A DNA stretch of 64,000 nucleotides from Polytrichum commune (lineage: Eukaryota; Streptophyta; Polytrichopsida; Polytrichales; Polytrichaceae), in contig OX485807.1 in NCBI GenBank assembly GCA_950295325.1, positions 19,565,666 to 19,629,665 of the forward strand, in the 5' to 3' direction. Made by a program: the position numbers and the translations under genes. How positions within the stretch are numbered: position 1 is the stretch's first letter; each line of letters opens with the position of its first letter. Below are positions 38,771 to 54,420 of this stretch, one piece after another. The notes under the pieces were generated by a model. It did no database searches. It saw only the letters and a program-made list of their open reading frames with translations, and was not told where the DNA came from.

Positions 38771-39124
38771 GCGAGATATTTATAGTAATTTGGATTGTGA
38801 ATGAATGAGTTGGATGGACTTAATGTAGGGAAGAAGTCATTTATCAACCAGAAATGGGCTCCTTGAGAAGTTAGGGGTTAAATGGTTAGTATTTGTTGTT
38901 TGCCACGATTCTCAATTTGGATTCCAAAAGTTAGGATTTTTCCTAGATACGTGAATGCGATATGAGATTATGGTAACAATCTATGGATTATACTGATCTC
39001 TCATGTTGATGCTACGATTTTTCAAAGTCAAAATAACTGGAACCTTAGAACAACCACCTAAGCCCCCAATTGTGGTGACTATTGACGCGAGAATAAATTT
39101 AGAAACTTGAGCACATAGTCCAAT
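38771..39124 (+). repeat. R1 repeat up to the foldback insertion
   Basis: Matches 29540-29895. The last nine bases, TAGTCCAAT, are the left target duplication of the element that follows. Confidence 0.85.
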
Positions 39125-40641
39125 GGAGGACGTTAAGTACCCCCCCCCCCCCACAAACTTTTCCGGGGGGGGGAATATTCTGTCAGGGGCAGCCCCCTGA
39201 CATTTTTTCTGCAGCGGACCGAAAATTGCTGCCCGCCCGCCTGATTTCAAAAAAACTAGTGTACTTGCATTTTTGAAGGCTACTTGTCCACCAATCCCAT
39301 ATTGAGTGCAATTCATTTTCAAGGTCTCAAATCCAATATATATGTTCACTTCCATTGAGTAAATAAGCATTTGACTAGATTTCATTTTCAAAGTGAAACC
39401 GTCAATAAAGCATGTAATTAAGTTGGAAGTCAAAAATATTACAAAATCCTCATTACCACTGAGGTTATAATTTTTATCACTTACAATTGAAAGGGACTTT
39501 GTCATTCTAAAATGAAACTAAAATTTATGATTTATGAGCTATTTTAATATTTTAATATAATATAGTTAATACCTTCTACTATCAAAAAGTTTTCATATGC
39601 ATTTAAACTAGTTAAGTAAGATTGAATGCAACTAAGTCTAATATATTCTGATTAATCCTAATTAATCCCAATTAAATCAGAAAATATGCTTACCAAATTA
39701 ATTAAGCCTAATTAATCATAAATTATATTTACTGGAGTTAATTCCATTTAAATCATGACTAATTCCAGTAAGTACATGTTATAATTAATTAGGGTGAATT
39801 AATTTGGTATGCATATTTTCTGATTTAATTGGGCTTGAATATGATTCATTAGGATTAGTCAGAAATTATTAGACTTCGTTGCATTCAATCTTACTTAACT
39901 AGTTTAAATGCGTATGAAAACTTTGTGATTGTAGAAGGTATTAAATATATATTAGATATTAGATATTATGTAGTATATTAGATATTAGATATTATATTTA
40001 AATAAAAATCATAAATTTTAGTTTCATTTTAGAATGACAAAGTCCCTTTCAATTGTAAGTGACAAAAATTATAACCTCAGTGGTAATGAGGATTTTGTAA
40101 TATTTTAGACTTCCAACTTAATTACATGCTTTATTGACGTTTTCACTTTGAAAATGAAATCTAGTCAATTGCTTATTTACTCAATGGAAGTGAACATATA
40201 TCTTTGATTTGAGACCTTGAAAATGAACTGCACTCAATATCGGATGTGTGGACAAGTAGCCTTCAAAAATGCAAGTACACTAGTTTTTTTGAAATCGGGC
40301 GGGCGGGCAACAGTTTTCGGTCGGCTGCAGAAAAAATGTCGGAGGACTACCCCTGACAAAATATTCCCCCCCGAAAAGTTCGTGGGGGGTACTTAACCCT
40401 TAAAGGACAATGTTGCCCCACGGACTTGGTATTATTTTGGGAGAATCTTGTTCAAAACTTCTACTCCATTGCACCAAATGGGGTTTTTAGAATGCCAAAT
40501 CGAGCACCTTAGCAAGATCTATACTTCTTTAGAATAGAGCCTATGTAAATTAATTGGTTAAGCATGCTTAAAATGAATTTTAAAAGATATTTTGGGTGTG
40601 GTATCGGGAAAGCATATGTCCTTTAAGGGTTAACGTCCTCC
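39125..40641. mobile_element. Mutator-like foldback element (1.5 kb)
   Basis: It begins GGAGGACGTTAAGTACCCCC and ends TTAACGTCCTCC. It is flanked by a perfect 9-bp duplication, TAGTCCAAT (39116-39124 and 40642-40650); the uninterrupted R1 site is seen at about 29889-29897. The two halves are inverted repeats of about 630 bp each, meeting near 39750, so a single strand can fold on itself almost completely. A 9-bp duplication and very long inverted ends are typical of Mutator-like elements. No transposase is present; the frames inside are mirror images of repeat sequence. The right end carries a nested 233-bp insertion. Confidence 0.88.
40397..40629. mobile_element. piggyBac-like TTAA-flanked MITE (233 bp)
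   Basis: It starts CCCTTAAAGGACA and ends TGTCCTTTAAGGG, perfect 13-bp inverted repeats, flanked by TTAA on both sides (40393-40396 and 40630-40633). Removing it and one TTAA restores GGTACTTAACGTCCTCC, the exact mirror of the left end of the foldback element. TTAA duplication and 13-bp ends starting CCC are hallmarks of the piggyBac superfamily. It has no coding capacity, so the source transposase is unknown. Confidence 0.8.
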
Positions 40642-41900
40642 TAGTCCAATCACTTTCAAACACATGTCTTTTCAGTATCCACTCTTAAGTCCACGCCTAA
40701 CCGCATACCACTCAAATACAGGTGACCCACTAAGAGAAGTAACCGAATAAAGCACATTCACCTTAAAAACAGTTGAATTTGGAACACCTGGGTCTCCACA
40801 GGTTTTGGCTAAAATCTACCAGGACGCACATGACCAAGAAAGTAAGGGAAGCTTCTTGAAAGTGAGTTATGCACAAATGTTGAAAGAGTCTTGGCGATAA
40901 GTCCTCAGCCAAAAGTAAGTTACTTTATTTGTGGAGGGTTTTGGAGGTTTAGGGAATGGCATCCGAGAGCCTTGGGTGGAGGTCCTGCAGCAGCAGGAGG
41001 AGAGCCACACAATTCAATTACATTTTCATTCCACATCATTTGTAATTATTGATCCCCTTTGGCCCTTTATTTACAAAGTTGTCATATGAGGCCCTCCAAG
41101 GAACGGAGGGGGACCGACCTCTGCACTGTTTTGTGTAATTAGTGTGGGTTACCCTTCGAAATGGCGTGTTGCTCTGACTTTTTCCTAACATTATCAGTTC
41201 TTCGGCGTGCACGTTAATACCTTATGTGATTTGGGTACAAAAGGATACTCTGAGTAAAATGGTACAGCAATGTATATTTCCGAACGGTGACCCACACTAA
41301 TTAGACAAAACAATGTAGTCACAAATGAACCGGTTGAGTTTGAGAAATAATGGGTTGAAGTTGAAGACTTCATGAAAATTCTCTATCACTTTAGAGTAAT
41401 ATATGGAATATATCTTGACATCATAAAGAAAATCCGAAAGATCAAAACATGTAATGGGTCGGATTTGGGAACACTAGGATCTTGACCGATTATGCCCAAA
41501 ATTATCTTCAGAGATTGAAGGCCTCTCTGGTCTTCAGTCTCGCGGAGAAGGAACTTACCCATTTTGTAGTAATGTGTCGCAAACGGTTAGTTTTTGTAGT
41601 TTTCCATGATTCTCATTTTGGATTTCAAACGTGGGATTTTTCTTGGATCTGCAAATGTGATTTTCTATGGAATTTACTAATCTCTCATTCTGATGCTGTG
41701 AATTTTCAAAGTCAAAGTAATCGGAGCCGTAAACGGCCACCTAGACCCCCCAATTGTGAAGATTGTTGACCCTAGAATACTTAATTTTTGAGCTTGTAGT
41801 CCAATCCTTTTGAAACACATGTCCTTTTGATATCCATTGCTCGATCCAACTTCTCCCAATTCCCATTCATTGCTTAAAAACAAATAAATTGGAATGCCCT
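40642..41900 (+). repeat. R1 repeat after the foldback insertion
   Basis: Continues the unit begun at 38771 and includes a small MITE (41124-41315). It breaks off near 41845 after GCTCGATCCAACTTCTC. No gene is seen. Confidence 0.8.
41124..41315. mobile_element. Small inverted-repeat MITE, copy 2 (192 bp)
   Basis: Same element as 34568-34789, with ends CACTGTTTTGTGTAATTAG and its inverted counterpart ending CAATG. Confidence 0.7.
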
Positions 41901-42500
41901 CCATTGTTCAGACATTATAACAACTCGCACAAAGGTCCTATCAACAAAGATCCACAATATGAAACGATAAAAACTCTAAAAGATCTACAACATTTGTGAA
42001 TGGAAATAGAAATCAATGATGGACGATGGAAATATGTAGGGCAACCTTAGACAAGAAATCTCTAACCCCAAGACAATAATTGAGGAACAATGATGCGTCC
42101 ATATTAGACTTTTGATAGCATCTAAATATTGAAACGATATGTGGTTGCGGACGGTTCGCTTGAAATAATTACACAAAATATCAATAAACCGATTGTGTGA
42201 CCTCAACAATGTATGTAGGAACTTGTGGATTTTGTGGAGTCTTCTTAATTGATTGTTCAAAGAACCCAATAATTCCAACATAGATATACATTGACCGACA
42301 ATTGAGTGGTATGTGAATAGGTATAAGAATAATAAGGATAATAAGAACAACCATCCGGAACTTCAACCGGGTTACTTCTCAAAATCAACCAGTTCATCTA
42401 TAAGTAACCGCCAATTCTTGCCGGTTCTCGCCCACACTTAAGTTACTGACGGCGGTGAATGGAATTCGCATGTTCACTGCTGCTTACCACCAGTATGTGT
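41901..42500. other. Unique-looking segment within the R1 cluster
   Basis: It has no match that I noticed elsewhere in the window. The minus-strand frame 41985-42350 (121 codons) is hydrophobic at its start but has no recognisable family. I cannot support a gene. Confidence 0.45.
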
Positions 42501-43485
42501 GGGTGACCTATAAGTGAAGTGTCTTGAAAGTAAGTTATGCACGAATGTTGAAAGAGTCTTGGCGATCATGCTCAGCCAAAAGTAAGCTGCCTTATTTGTG
42601 GAGGGTTTTCGAGGTTTTGGGAATGGCATCTGAGAGCCTTGGGTGCAGGTCCTGCAGGAGCAGAGGAGAGCCACACAATTCAATTACATTTTTGTTCCAC
42701 ATCATTTGTAATTATTGATCCCCTTTGGCCCTTTATTTACAAAGTTGTCATATGAGGCCCTCCAAGGAACGGAGGGGGACCGACCGATGCACTGTTTTGT
42801 CTAATTAGTGTGGGTTACCCTTTGGAGTGGCATGTGGCTCTAACTTTTTACCCACATTATCATTTTTTTCTCAACTAAATTGTATCATATTCTTGGGCGT
42901 GCATACTAACAACTTATGTTATTTTAGTAAAACATGATATTCTCGGTTAAAATGGTATAGCAATGCATAACTCCAAACGGTAACCCACACTAATTAGACA
43001 AAACAATTTAGTCACAAATGAACCGGTTGAGTTTGAGAAATAACCGTTTGAAGTTCAAGATTTCATGAATATCACATATCACTTTAGAGGAATCTATGGA
43101 ATATATTTGAAGTTCATAAAGAAAATAAAAAAGATCACAACATGAAACGGGTTGATTTGGGAACACTAGGATCTTGACCGATTATGCCCAAAATTATCTT
43201 AAGAGATTGAGGCCCTTAGTGCTCTTCAGTCTCGCGGACAAGGCACTTACCAATGATATTTTGCCCATTTTGTAGGAATGTATCTCAAACGGTTAGTTTT
43301 GTAGTTTGCCATGATCCTCAATTTGGATTGCAAAGTCATGATTCTTCTTGGATGCGCAAATGTGTTACGATATTCGAGCAACATCTATGGAATTTACTAA
43401 TCTCTCATGTTGATGTTGTGAATTGTCAAAGTCAAAGTAATTGGAGCCATAAATGACCACCTAGACCCCCCCAATTGTGAAGATT
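42501..43485 (+). repeat. R1 repeat, further copy
   Basis: Matches 40850-41760, including a third copy of the small MITE. It ends at AATTGTGAAGATTA just before the pogo-like insertion. Confidence 0.8.
42790..43008. mobile_element. Small inverted-repeat MITE, copy 3 (219 bp)
   Basis: The best-preserved copy: the first 36 bases after CAC match the inverted other end at all but one position. Confidence 0.75.
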
Positions 43486-43503
43486 ACAAACCTTGGACAA
43501 CTA

Positions 43504-44986
43504 CAGTGTAACCTTGATAATGTCACCCTTGTTAATAGAACACCTTGATATTGTCACCTAAAAGTTTGAAACCGATTTTCATAGTGTAAAACTCCCTCGT
43601 TATTATCCCTATCACCCTTGATAATGTCACTATTTTTTTTCAAAATCCGTAGTGTAAATGTGATAATATCAAGTATGGATGGATTGTATGGGTGGGCATG
43701 GGTTTGATATTATAATGGGTGGGCATGGGTTCAATATTATTATTCATGGGTGAGCATGGGCTAAAGCAAAGCATATTGGGGGTCATTGAATGAGCTCTCA
43801 TTCAATGCTTTCGGCATAGTGGGATGTCTTGTGTAATTTCAAATTTGGTACGTGTTTCGGAGTCCAAATGCTCAATTCTACATACTCGTAGTTGTCTGTA
43901 AGTTGAGGCCAAAGGTGGAAGTTCACAAACACACAGGTACACTTCCTGCTGATTTAGATGGGTTTAATGCTTTTGTACTCTCCCATATCACTATCTTGTT
44001 CCTTCCACCAAATGTGACTTTAGTTGTTCAGCCTTTGGATCAAGGAGTGATTGCAACATTCAAAATGTGTTATAAGCGCAAGCTTGTTGCCTGGACTTTG
44101 CAACAAATTGATAACAACTCAAATGAAGATTTGGGGAATTGAATGTTGATGTATTTCAAGCTATGCTATGGTGTGTGGCGGCATGGCATGAATTAGATGA
44201 TCAAACCATTAGAAATTGTTGGAGAAAGTCCGCCATATTGCCTGCAGAGTGGAATGCAGATATAAACAATCTTGATGAACGTATGAAGTCCAAAATGGAG
44301 GAAGCAACTTTGGAATTGGGTAGACTCATCGCCGCATTAAATTTGGGTTTGGATGTTGAAGGCAAGCCTGTAGAAAAGCTTTGTCCTTTGGAGTACATAA
44401 ACATGGAAGGTGAAGATGATTTTGAGGTGGAATTTTCTACTGAGGAGCTTGTGCAATTAGTGCAAGATGGCGAACAAGTTCTTGATTCCATGGAAGTGGA
44501 CCCATTGATTGTTGATAGCAGTGATGAGTAGTCTAAAGTAGTGAAGCTAAGCGATGCACAAAAATATGCTAAAGATGTTTTGAATTTTATGGCTAGCCAA
44601 GGTTCTCAGATTTTCAGCACTCATGAGTTGTGAGAAATGGAAAAAATCCATGACAAACTCATTAGAATTGATGTTGCACATTTAACATCAACAAAACAAT
44701 GTGACATTAGAAGCTTCTTTGTCTCTAGTGAGAGGTCTTTACCTGATCTCAATGACACATTATGATGTGCTCTTGTTGTTATTCACAATTTTGAATTAGA
44801 TTTTACATTCAAAAACATTGAAGTCTCATATTTGTTTTTTTTAATTGTAATTATGTTTTGATTTTATACATATATTTTGATAATATCACATTATGCACAA
44901 AATGTGACATTATCAATTATGTCACACCTTGTTTATATCACACTTTTTGGTGAAACGGAGGGTGTGACATTATCAAGGTTAGGGTG
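43504..44986 (+). mobile_element. pogo/Tigger-like DNA transposon, internally deleted
   Basis: It begins CAGTGTAACCTTGATAATG and ends CATTATCAAGGTTAGGGTG, inverted repeats of about 23 bp with three mismatches. TA flanks it on both sides (43502-43503 and 44987-44988). It carries the C-terminal half of a CENP-B-type transposase. TA duplication, CAGTG tips and the protein agree on the pogo/Tigger branch of Tc1/mariner. At 1483 bp it is too short for a full element, and the N-terminal helix-turn-helix part is missing. Confidence 0.85.
43852..44736 (+). pseudogene. CENP-B/Tigger-type DDE transposase, C-terminal part, frameshifted
   Basis: Frame one (43852-44142) shows LPPNVTLVVQPLDQGVIATF, the conserved block around the third catalytic acidic region of Tigger and jerky-like transposases. 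Near 44135 a frameshift moves the similarity to the frame starting 44139: VDVFQAMLWCVAAW, then TIRNCWRKSAILP. That frame has a stop at 44529-44531, and family-like sequence continues past it (KLSDAQKYAKDVLNF) to another stop near 44630. The DNA-binding N-terminus and the first DD(E/D) residues are absent. It cannot be active. Confidence 0.85.
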
Positions 44987-45917
44987 TAACCAACTAATGC
45001 AACTATTAGTTAACTAGTTGCCTTTTGTAATCATAGTTGTTTGCGATTTGAACTACCAAGAAATGTAGTTAACTATAGGTGTTTTAAATTTGGTCTACCA
45101 AAAAATATAGTTAATTATAGTTATATCTAGTTAACTAAAGTTGAGCGCAGTTTGTCCATGGAATTATGTTGTAGTTTTGTACAGTCATTACACTAAATAA
45201 GATATTTTGTGTTTGATACACTAAATACAAACGCATACACTAAATACAAATAACCCTATGAAAGAAAGTAACATTAAATATAAACTTAAACATCAAATAT
45301 CAACTATGGTAATATGTGGAAGTTACATGTTTGAATTTAGTGTTAATAGGGAGATGACAAAAACAACAAAAAAAAACCAAAACAATGATCAAAGAAGAAT
45401 TCCAACATACGTTCAAATACCTTCTAACACTAGTTGTCAAAAAATTGAAAATTAGTGTTGAGCAGCATAGGGTGGTAACAACATTAAATATAACCAAACA
45501 CTAAATATGATATTCAGTGTAGTGTGTTATTTGTGTTGGTGGTGTACATGGAGATCGTTCCAAAGCCCAACACTACGAGTGACCATACAAAGGCGTTTAT
45601 TGATGATCCTCAATGGCCTAAGTATATTGAAGACCTTCAACTAAAACAAATCAATTGGCGAACTTCTTTGAATATATAATAATACTTGGTCATTTTCTAG
45701 TGAACTATAGTTGTTCTTGAATATGGTCTTAAATTTTTCTAGTTAAGTTTTGTTGCTCCCTAAAATGTATTGAAAACAATCTAGTTAACTGTAGTTATTT
45801 TGGAAGTTGTCCATGGTCTGGAAAAGTGTTGACCCTAGAATACTTAACAAAATTCTTAGCTCGTAGTCCAATCTTTTTAAAACACATGTCCTTTTGATAT
45901 CTATTGCTCGATCCAAA
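44987..45917. other. Non-coding segment with a MITE, then R1
   Basis: It contains repeated CTAGTTAACTA-type phrases, the MITE at 45186-45524 and, from about 45825, R1 sequence continuing that interrupted at 43485. No gene is seen. Confidence 0.6.
45186..45524. mobile_element. 339-bp MITE with palindromic termini, third copy
   Basis: Matches 16532-16864 in ends and interior. The left end is CATTACACTAAATAAGAT and the right end, reverse-complemented, CACTACACTGAATATCAT. It lies outside the segmental duplication, so it is an independent insertion of the family. Confidence 0.72.
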
Positions 45918-47177
45918 TGTCACCAAAAAGCCTCCACCCTTCAATTTCGTCCTAGCCCGAATGGAGAAGTTTATAATGACATGTAGAGATTTCTCTCTTT
46001 GTAACACAATGTATGATTCCAATCTATCGTTGGAATATACGCAACTTAGCCAAGTCTATACTATGTCTTCTTACACTCCTTAATCTCGAAGTTTGGAAGT
46101 TTGGACATAGTCTCGGTTTTTTGGCTCTCAAAAATTCATATGAAGTCCAAAAAATGAGTTCTTGGTATCCATGGATAGGTAATGAAGTCCTCTACATGAA
46201 TATGCAATAATATTTCTACTTCCACAAAGTATATGGTCGCAATTCTACGCTGTTCCCTTTGAACCTACATTTTTTCACTAGTTTTTGGAAGTTTGGACAT
46301 AGTATCGGTTTTTTGGCTCTCAAAAATTCATATGAAGTCCAAAAAATGAGTTCTTGGTATCCATGGATAGGTAATGAAGTCCTCTACATGAATATGCAAT
46401 AATATTTATACTGCCACAAAGTATATGGTCGCAATTCTATGCTGTTCCCTTTGAATCTACATTTTTTCACTAGTTTTTGGAAGTTTGGACATAGTCTCGG
46501 TTTTTTGGCTCTCAAAAATTCATATGAAGTCCAACAAAACTAAATGCTCCAATAAGAGACTTTGCACATCCGCATAAGTATAAGGCTAATCAATGTAAAT
46601 CCAAGTATTCAAACAAAGTCATAAATTGAACTTTAAATCATTTACGCCCAACTATTACTAACAAGAGGTCAAACCCTCTTCAAGGCCAACTAGCCTTGGC
46701 TCCTAACCTTACATCCATGCACACACACGTGCTCCTATCTTGCTTCCCACGCACCCACACTTATAACACGTGGAGTGCCAAGGAGCACGAAGAAAAGAAA
46801 TGATGAGTGAGGGAAGAATGAGGGATTATATAGTGAGTTTGAGGGGGTGGGCATCCTCAAGGCTCACGATAAGCCCTCAAGATTTCCTCCTACTTTGTAG
46901 GCTCTTATCCTATCTCCTAAGCCTTCCTCCCTCAAATGATCAACAATGATCCTAATTCAAACATTTAACTAACTTTGGCTTTCTACCTACCACATTTTAC
47001 CAAGGTTTGTCCTTCTCCTACTTAAATCTACTCCACAAAAGCCTAATGATTCAAACTAAGTTTTCTTCAAGTTTCACTCTTTTTATATTTTTGTGAATAA
47101 TCATAAATCACCAAAACACCACTTGTAATGTTTTACAAGTGTTAACAACCAATGTGGGCATCAATTTTGGGCTCACA
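45918..47177 (-). mobile_element. Solo LTR of 1.26 kb, minus orientation
   Basis: In plus orientation it starts TGTCACCAAAAAGCC and ends TTTTGGGCTCACA, with a 5-bp duplication CCAAA on both sides (45913-45917 and 47178-47182). R1 sequence flanks it and gives the uninterrupted site. Read on the minus strand it begins TGTGAGCCCAAAATTG, like the solo LTR at 30069. It contains a 192-bp tandem repeat. No internal retrotransposon genes are present. Confidence 0.82.
46095..46545. repeat. 192-bp tandem repeat, about 2.3 units
   Basis: GGAAGTTTGGACATAGT recurs at 46095, 46287 and 46479, exactly 192 bases apart. The first two units are nearly identical. It lies inside the solo LTR. Confidence 0.95.
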
Positions 47178-47182
47178 CCAAA

Positions 47183-47756
47183 CCTGACCACACAACACTC
47201 AAATATAGTTGACTGACTCAAATAATTAACCGAATAAGACACGTTCGCCTTGTAACCGGTTGGATGTGGAAACACTTGGATCTCCACCGGATTTGCCTTG
47301 AAATCTACCCGGACTCTTGGTCTATGGGCCAAGAAAGCAAAGGAAGTGTGTCTGTAAGCTATGCACACATGTTGAAAGAGTCTTGGCCACGATGCTCAGC
47401 TAATTAAGGAAATTACGTTGTTCTGGAGGGTTCTAGAAGGTTTGGGAATGCCAACAGAGAGCCTTCAGTGCAGGTTCTGCATGAGCAGGAGGAAGGCCAC
47501 ACGAGTAAATTACATTTTTCTTCCCCATTGTCTGCAATAATGGATGGGGCCTTTCGCCCTTTGTTTACAGAAGGAACTTACCAACAATATTCTGCCCATT
47601 TTCCCACTGGCATTCAATGCAGGTTACGATTTGGAGATCTTGAGTGCATCCTCCTCCTTGGAGTTTGCAATGGAAGTGACCCATTGTGGGCAATCAAAAT
47701 TAAAGCTTGTTGAATTAAAGATAACTCTAGTGTCCCATCTGTTTAATTAAAAAAAA
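47183..47756 (+). repeat. R1 repeat, end of the cluster
   Basis: Matches 35347-36010. It ends next to sequence that belongs to the PRP43 3' flank. Confidence 0.8.
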
Positions 47757-48833
47757 TGGCTCATTGGAGGCAACATTTATGGTCAAGGCATTGCAAGCAT
47801 CAGGAAAAATCACATTCATGTGAATTGTTGATTTGCTTATTGTAGTGCATTGGTACCAAGATAATGAAGAGATTCCCCATAGCCTTTTGCGAAATTCATT
47901 ATTTTGATAAGAAAGTTGCCTCTTTTTGCACTTCAAATAAAAGGTACCATTTTGCCCGTTTCATATTACTGCAGCACTAACTATACAACTATTATGATGT
48001 ACCTAATATTTACACATACACCATGGCCAAAAAAAAAAATTAAATGATTTTTTATAGATTACAAACAGCTCACATTTGTGCAGTTAAATACCACTACATA
48101 TGCGCCAATCTCCTTCAAAAATCTCTAAGGAAACCCAAGTCACTGACTTTACCCGTTTCCACCCGAAAATGCCGAAATGCATTTAGGGATCAAGGCAAGT
48201 TATCATAAGCATGGCCCTTTGCTTTGATGAGTTCCATTGTATAGTGAGCTACACTCTCAATTAAATCGTTTCCATTAATATTCTCTTCTACAACATAGCA
48301 CACCATACTTGTTTCATGGCCCTTTGGGTCAAATTCTAGCCTTTCAGTGGTGTTATTTAGACATTACACTCAGGCTGGCTGTGTACTCTTCAAAGCCGTA
48401 CACGCCACATTCAGGAGACGGAGCAGATGTGGCATATAAAATGGAGAAACATAAAGACATGCAGGCATTGACAAGTCTCAATGAGCATAATCTTCAAAGT
48501 GTACATATCAGTAGCTACTACCAAGTGGACCAGCGGGTACCCAGGTTAAGCAAGACTTTCAATTGAAAAAATAGAGTCCAGTGAGCAAAAACTACCGGCC
48601 AACTGACGTTTTTGCACAGACCATATTGACTGTGTAACTTTCCAGAATAGGTACATGTTGGTAGGATTATCTAATCCACATTTCTCTCACTACACAGCAG
48701 GCATTATAAATGAATCTCTATGTTAAGGGTGCTAGGAATGAGAAAGTGCTGACCTCTGAATTTCTTTCAAACTGTCAAGTGCTGCTACCTAAGTTGTTCT
48801 CCTGAGAAGATCTGTGGCTACCTAAATCCATCC
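47757..48833. other. 3' flank of PRP43
   Basis: No gene is seen. Bases 47757-48480 are the parental counterpart of the relic segments at 4010-4730 and 14942-15660, which shows how far the duplicated PRP43 segment reached. The PRP43 3' untranslated region should lie at the right end, but I cannot place the polyadenylation site. Confidence 0.65.
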
Positions 48834-53638
<4,805 letters not shown>

Positions 53639-53699
53639 TGCTAATGCCGTCACCTCTAGACAGTATCCACGACTGCTCTAACCACAACTTCGCAAACCA

Positions 53700-54420
53700 C
53701 AGCTCCAAATGACACGCCCACCGCGTACAAAGAAGCCCTAAGCGGCCAGAGACAGAAATCCAACCTCAAAGCCCAGATATATAGGCACCACCCTCAACCT
53801 ACTCCACCAGCTTTCCCTCCAGCGTTACTCTCGGTTTCGCAAACCCAATACCTACCTTGCTCTCCACGTAAATGCGGGCTGGATGCAGTTTGGACCTGAA
53901 TTCGATGAAAAGTGCAAGAAGAGATGGACTAGGAATGCGGCCGATGTGAAACAACCTCAGCCGTGACGCAAAGCTGCTCTGACTACAAATGCAGCGCCCG
54001 CCGCATAATATGAAACCCTAGGCGGTCAAAGCCCCTCAAAAAAAAATCCCGACTTCAAAGTCCAGATACAAGTTATACACGCTCGGACAGAAAGAAAAAA
54101 GGAACCAAAAAAAACCTTCCTACTCCATCAGCTTGAGCAGGCTTGCCTTTGAGTGCAAGTCCCAGTTTCGCAAACCCCTGGACCTGCCTGTTCCCTCCAC
54201 GTAACTGCGCACCGGATGCTACAAATGTCAGAAACTCGGGCGGTTTGGAAGATAATTCGATACAAAGCGCGAAAAGAGATGGGCCAGGAATGTGGCTGAT
54301 GTGAAACACCTTCGCCCGTGACGCAAAGAAGCCGAGCGAAGGAGATCGCTCAGAGGCCGATGGAACCCTACTCCGGAGAAGGATTCCGGGAACAGAGAGA
54401 ATGATACTCACGGCCTCGCT
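53700..54420. repeat. Duplicated upstream region of PRP43
   Basis: Two diverged direct copies, roughly 53725-53990 and 54005-54330, share GAA(A/G)CCCTA(A/G)GCGG, TTTCGCAAACCC, CTCCACGTAA, AAGAGATGG and GTGACGCAAAG in the same order. Both lie upstream of the PRP43 start and are GC-richer than their surroundings. They may represent a duplicated promoter or leader. Confidence 0.75.
53776..53784 (-). promoter_or_regulatory. Candidate TATA box of PRP43
   Basis: CTATATATC on the minus strand, about 140 bases upstream of the start codon. That would leave a 5' leader of roughly 100 bases. The second unit of the upstream duplication has only a degraded version, so this is the better candidate. Confidence 0.35.

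Noticed and set aside
39240-39505. Minus-strand frame of 174 codons in the foldback element
   Set aside because: It is a reading of one arm of the inverted repeat and has no transposase motif; the mirror arm breaks it.
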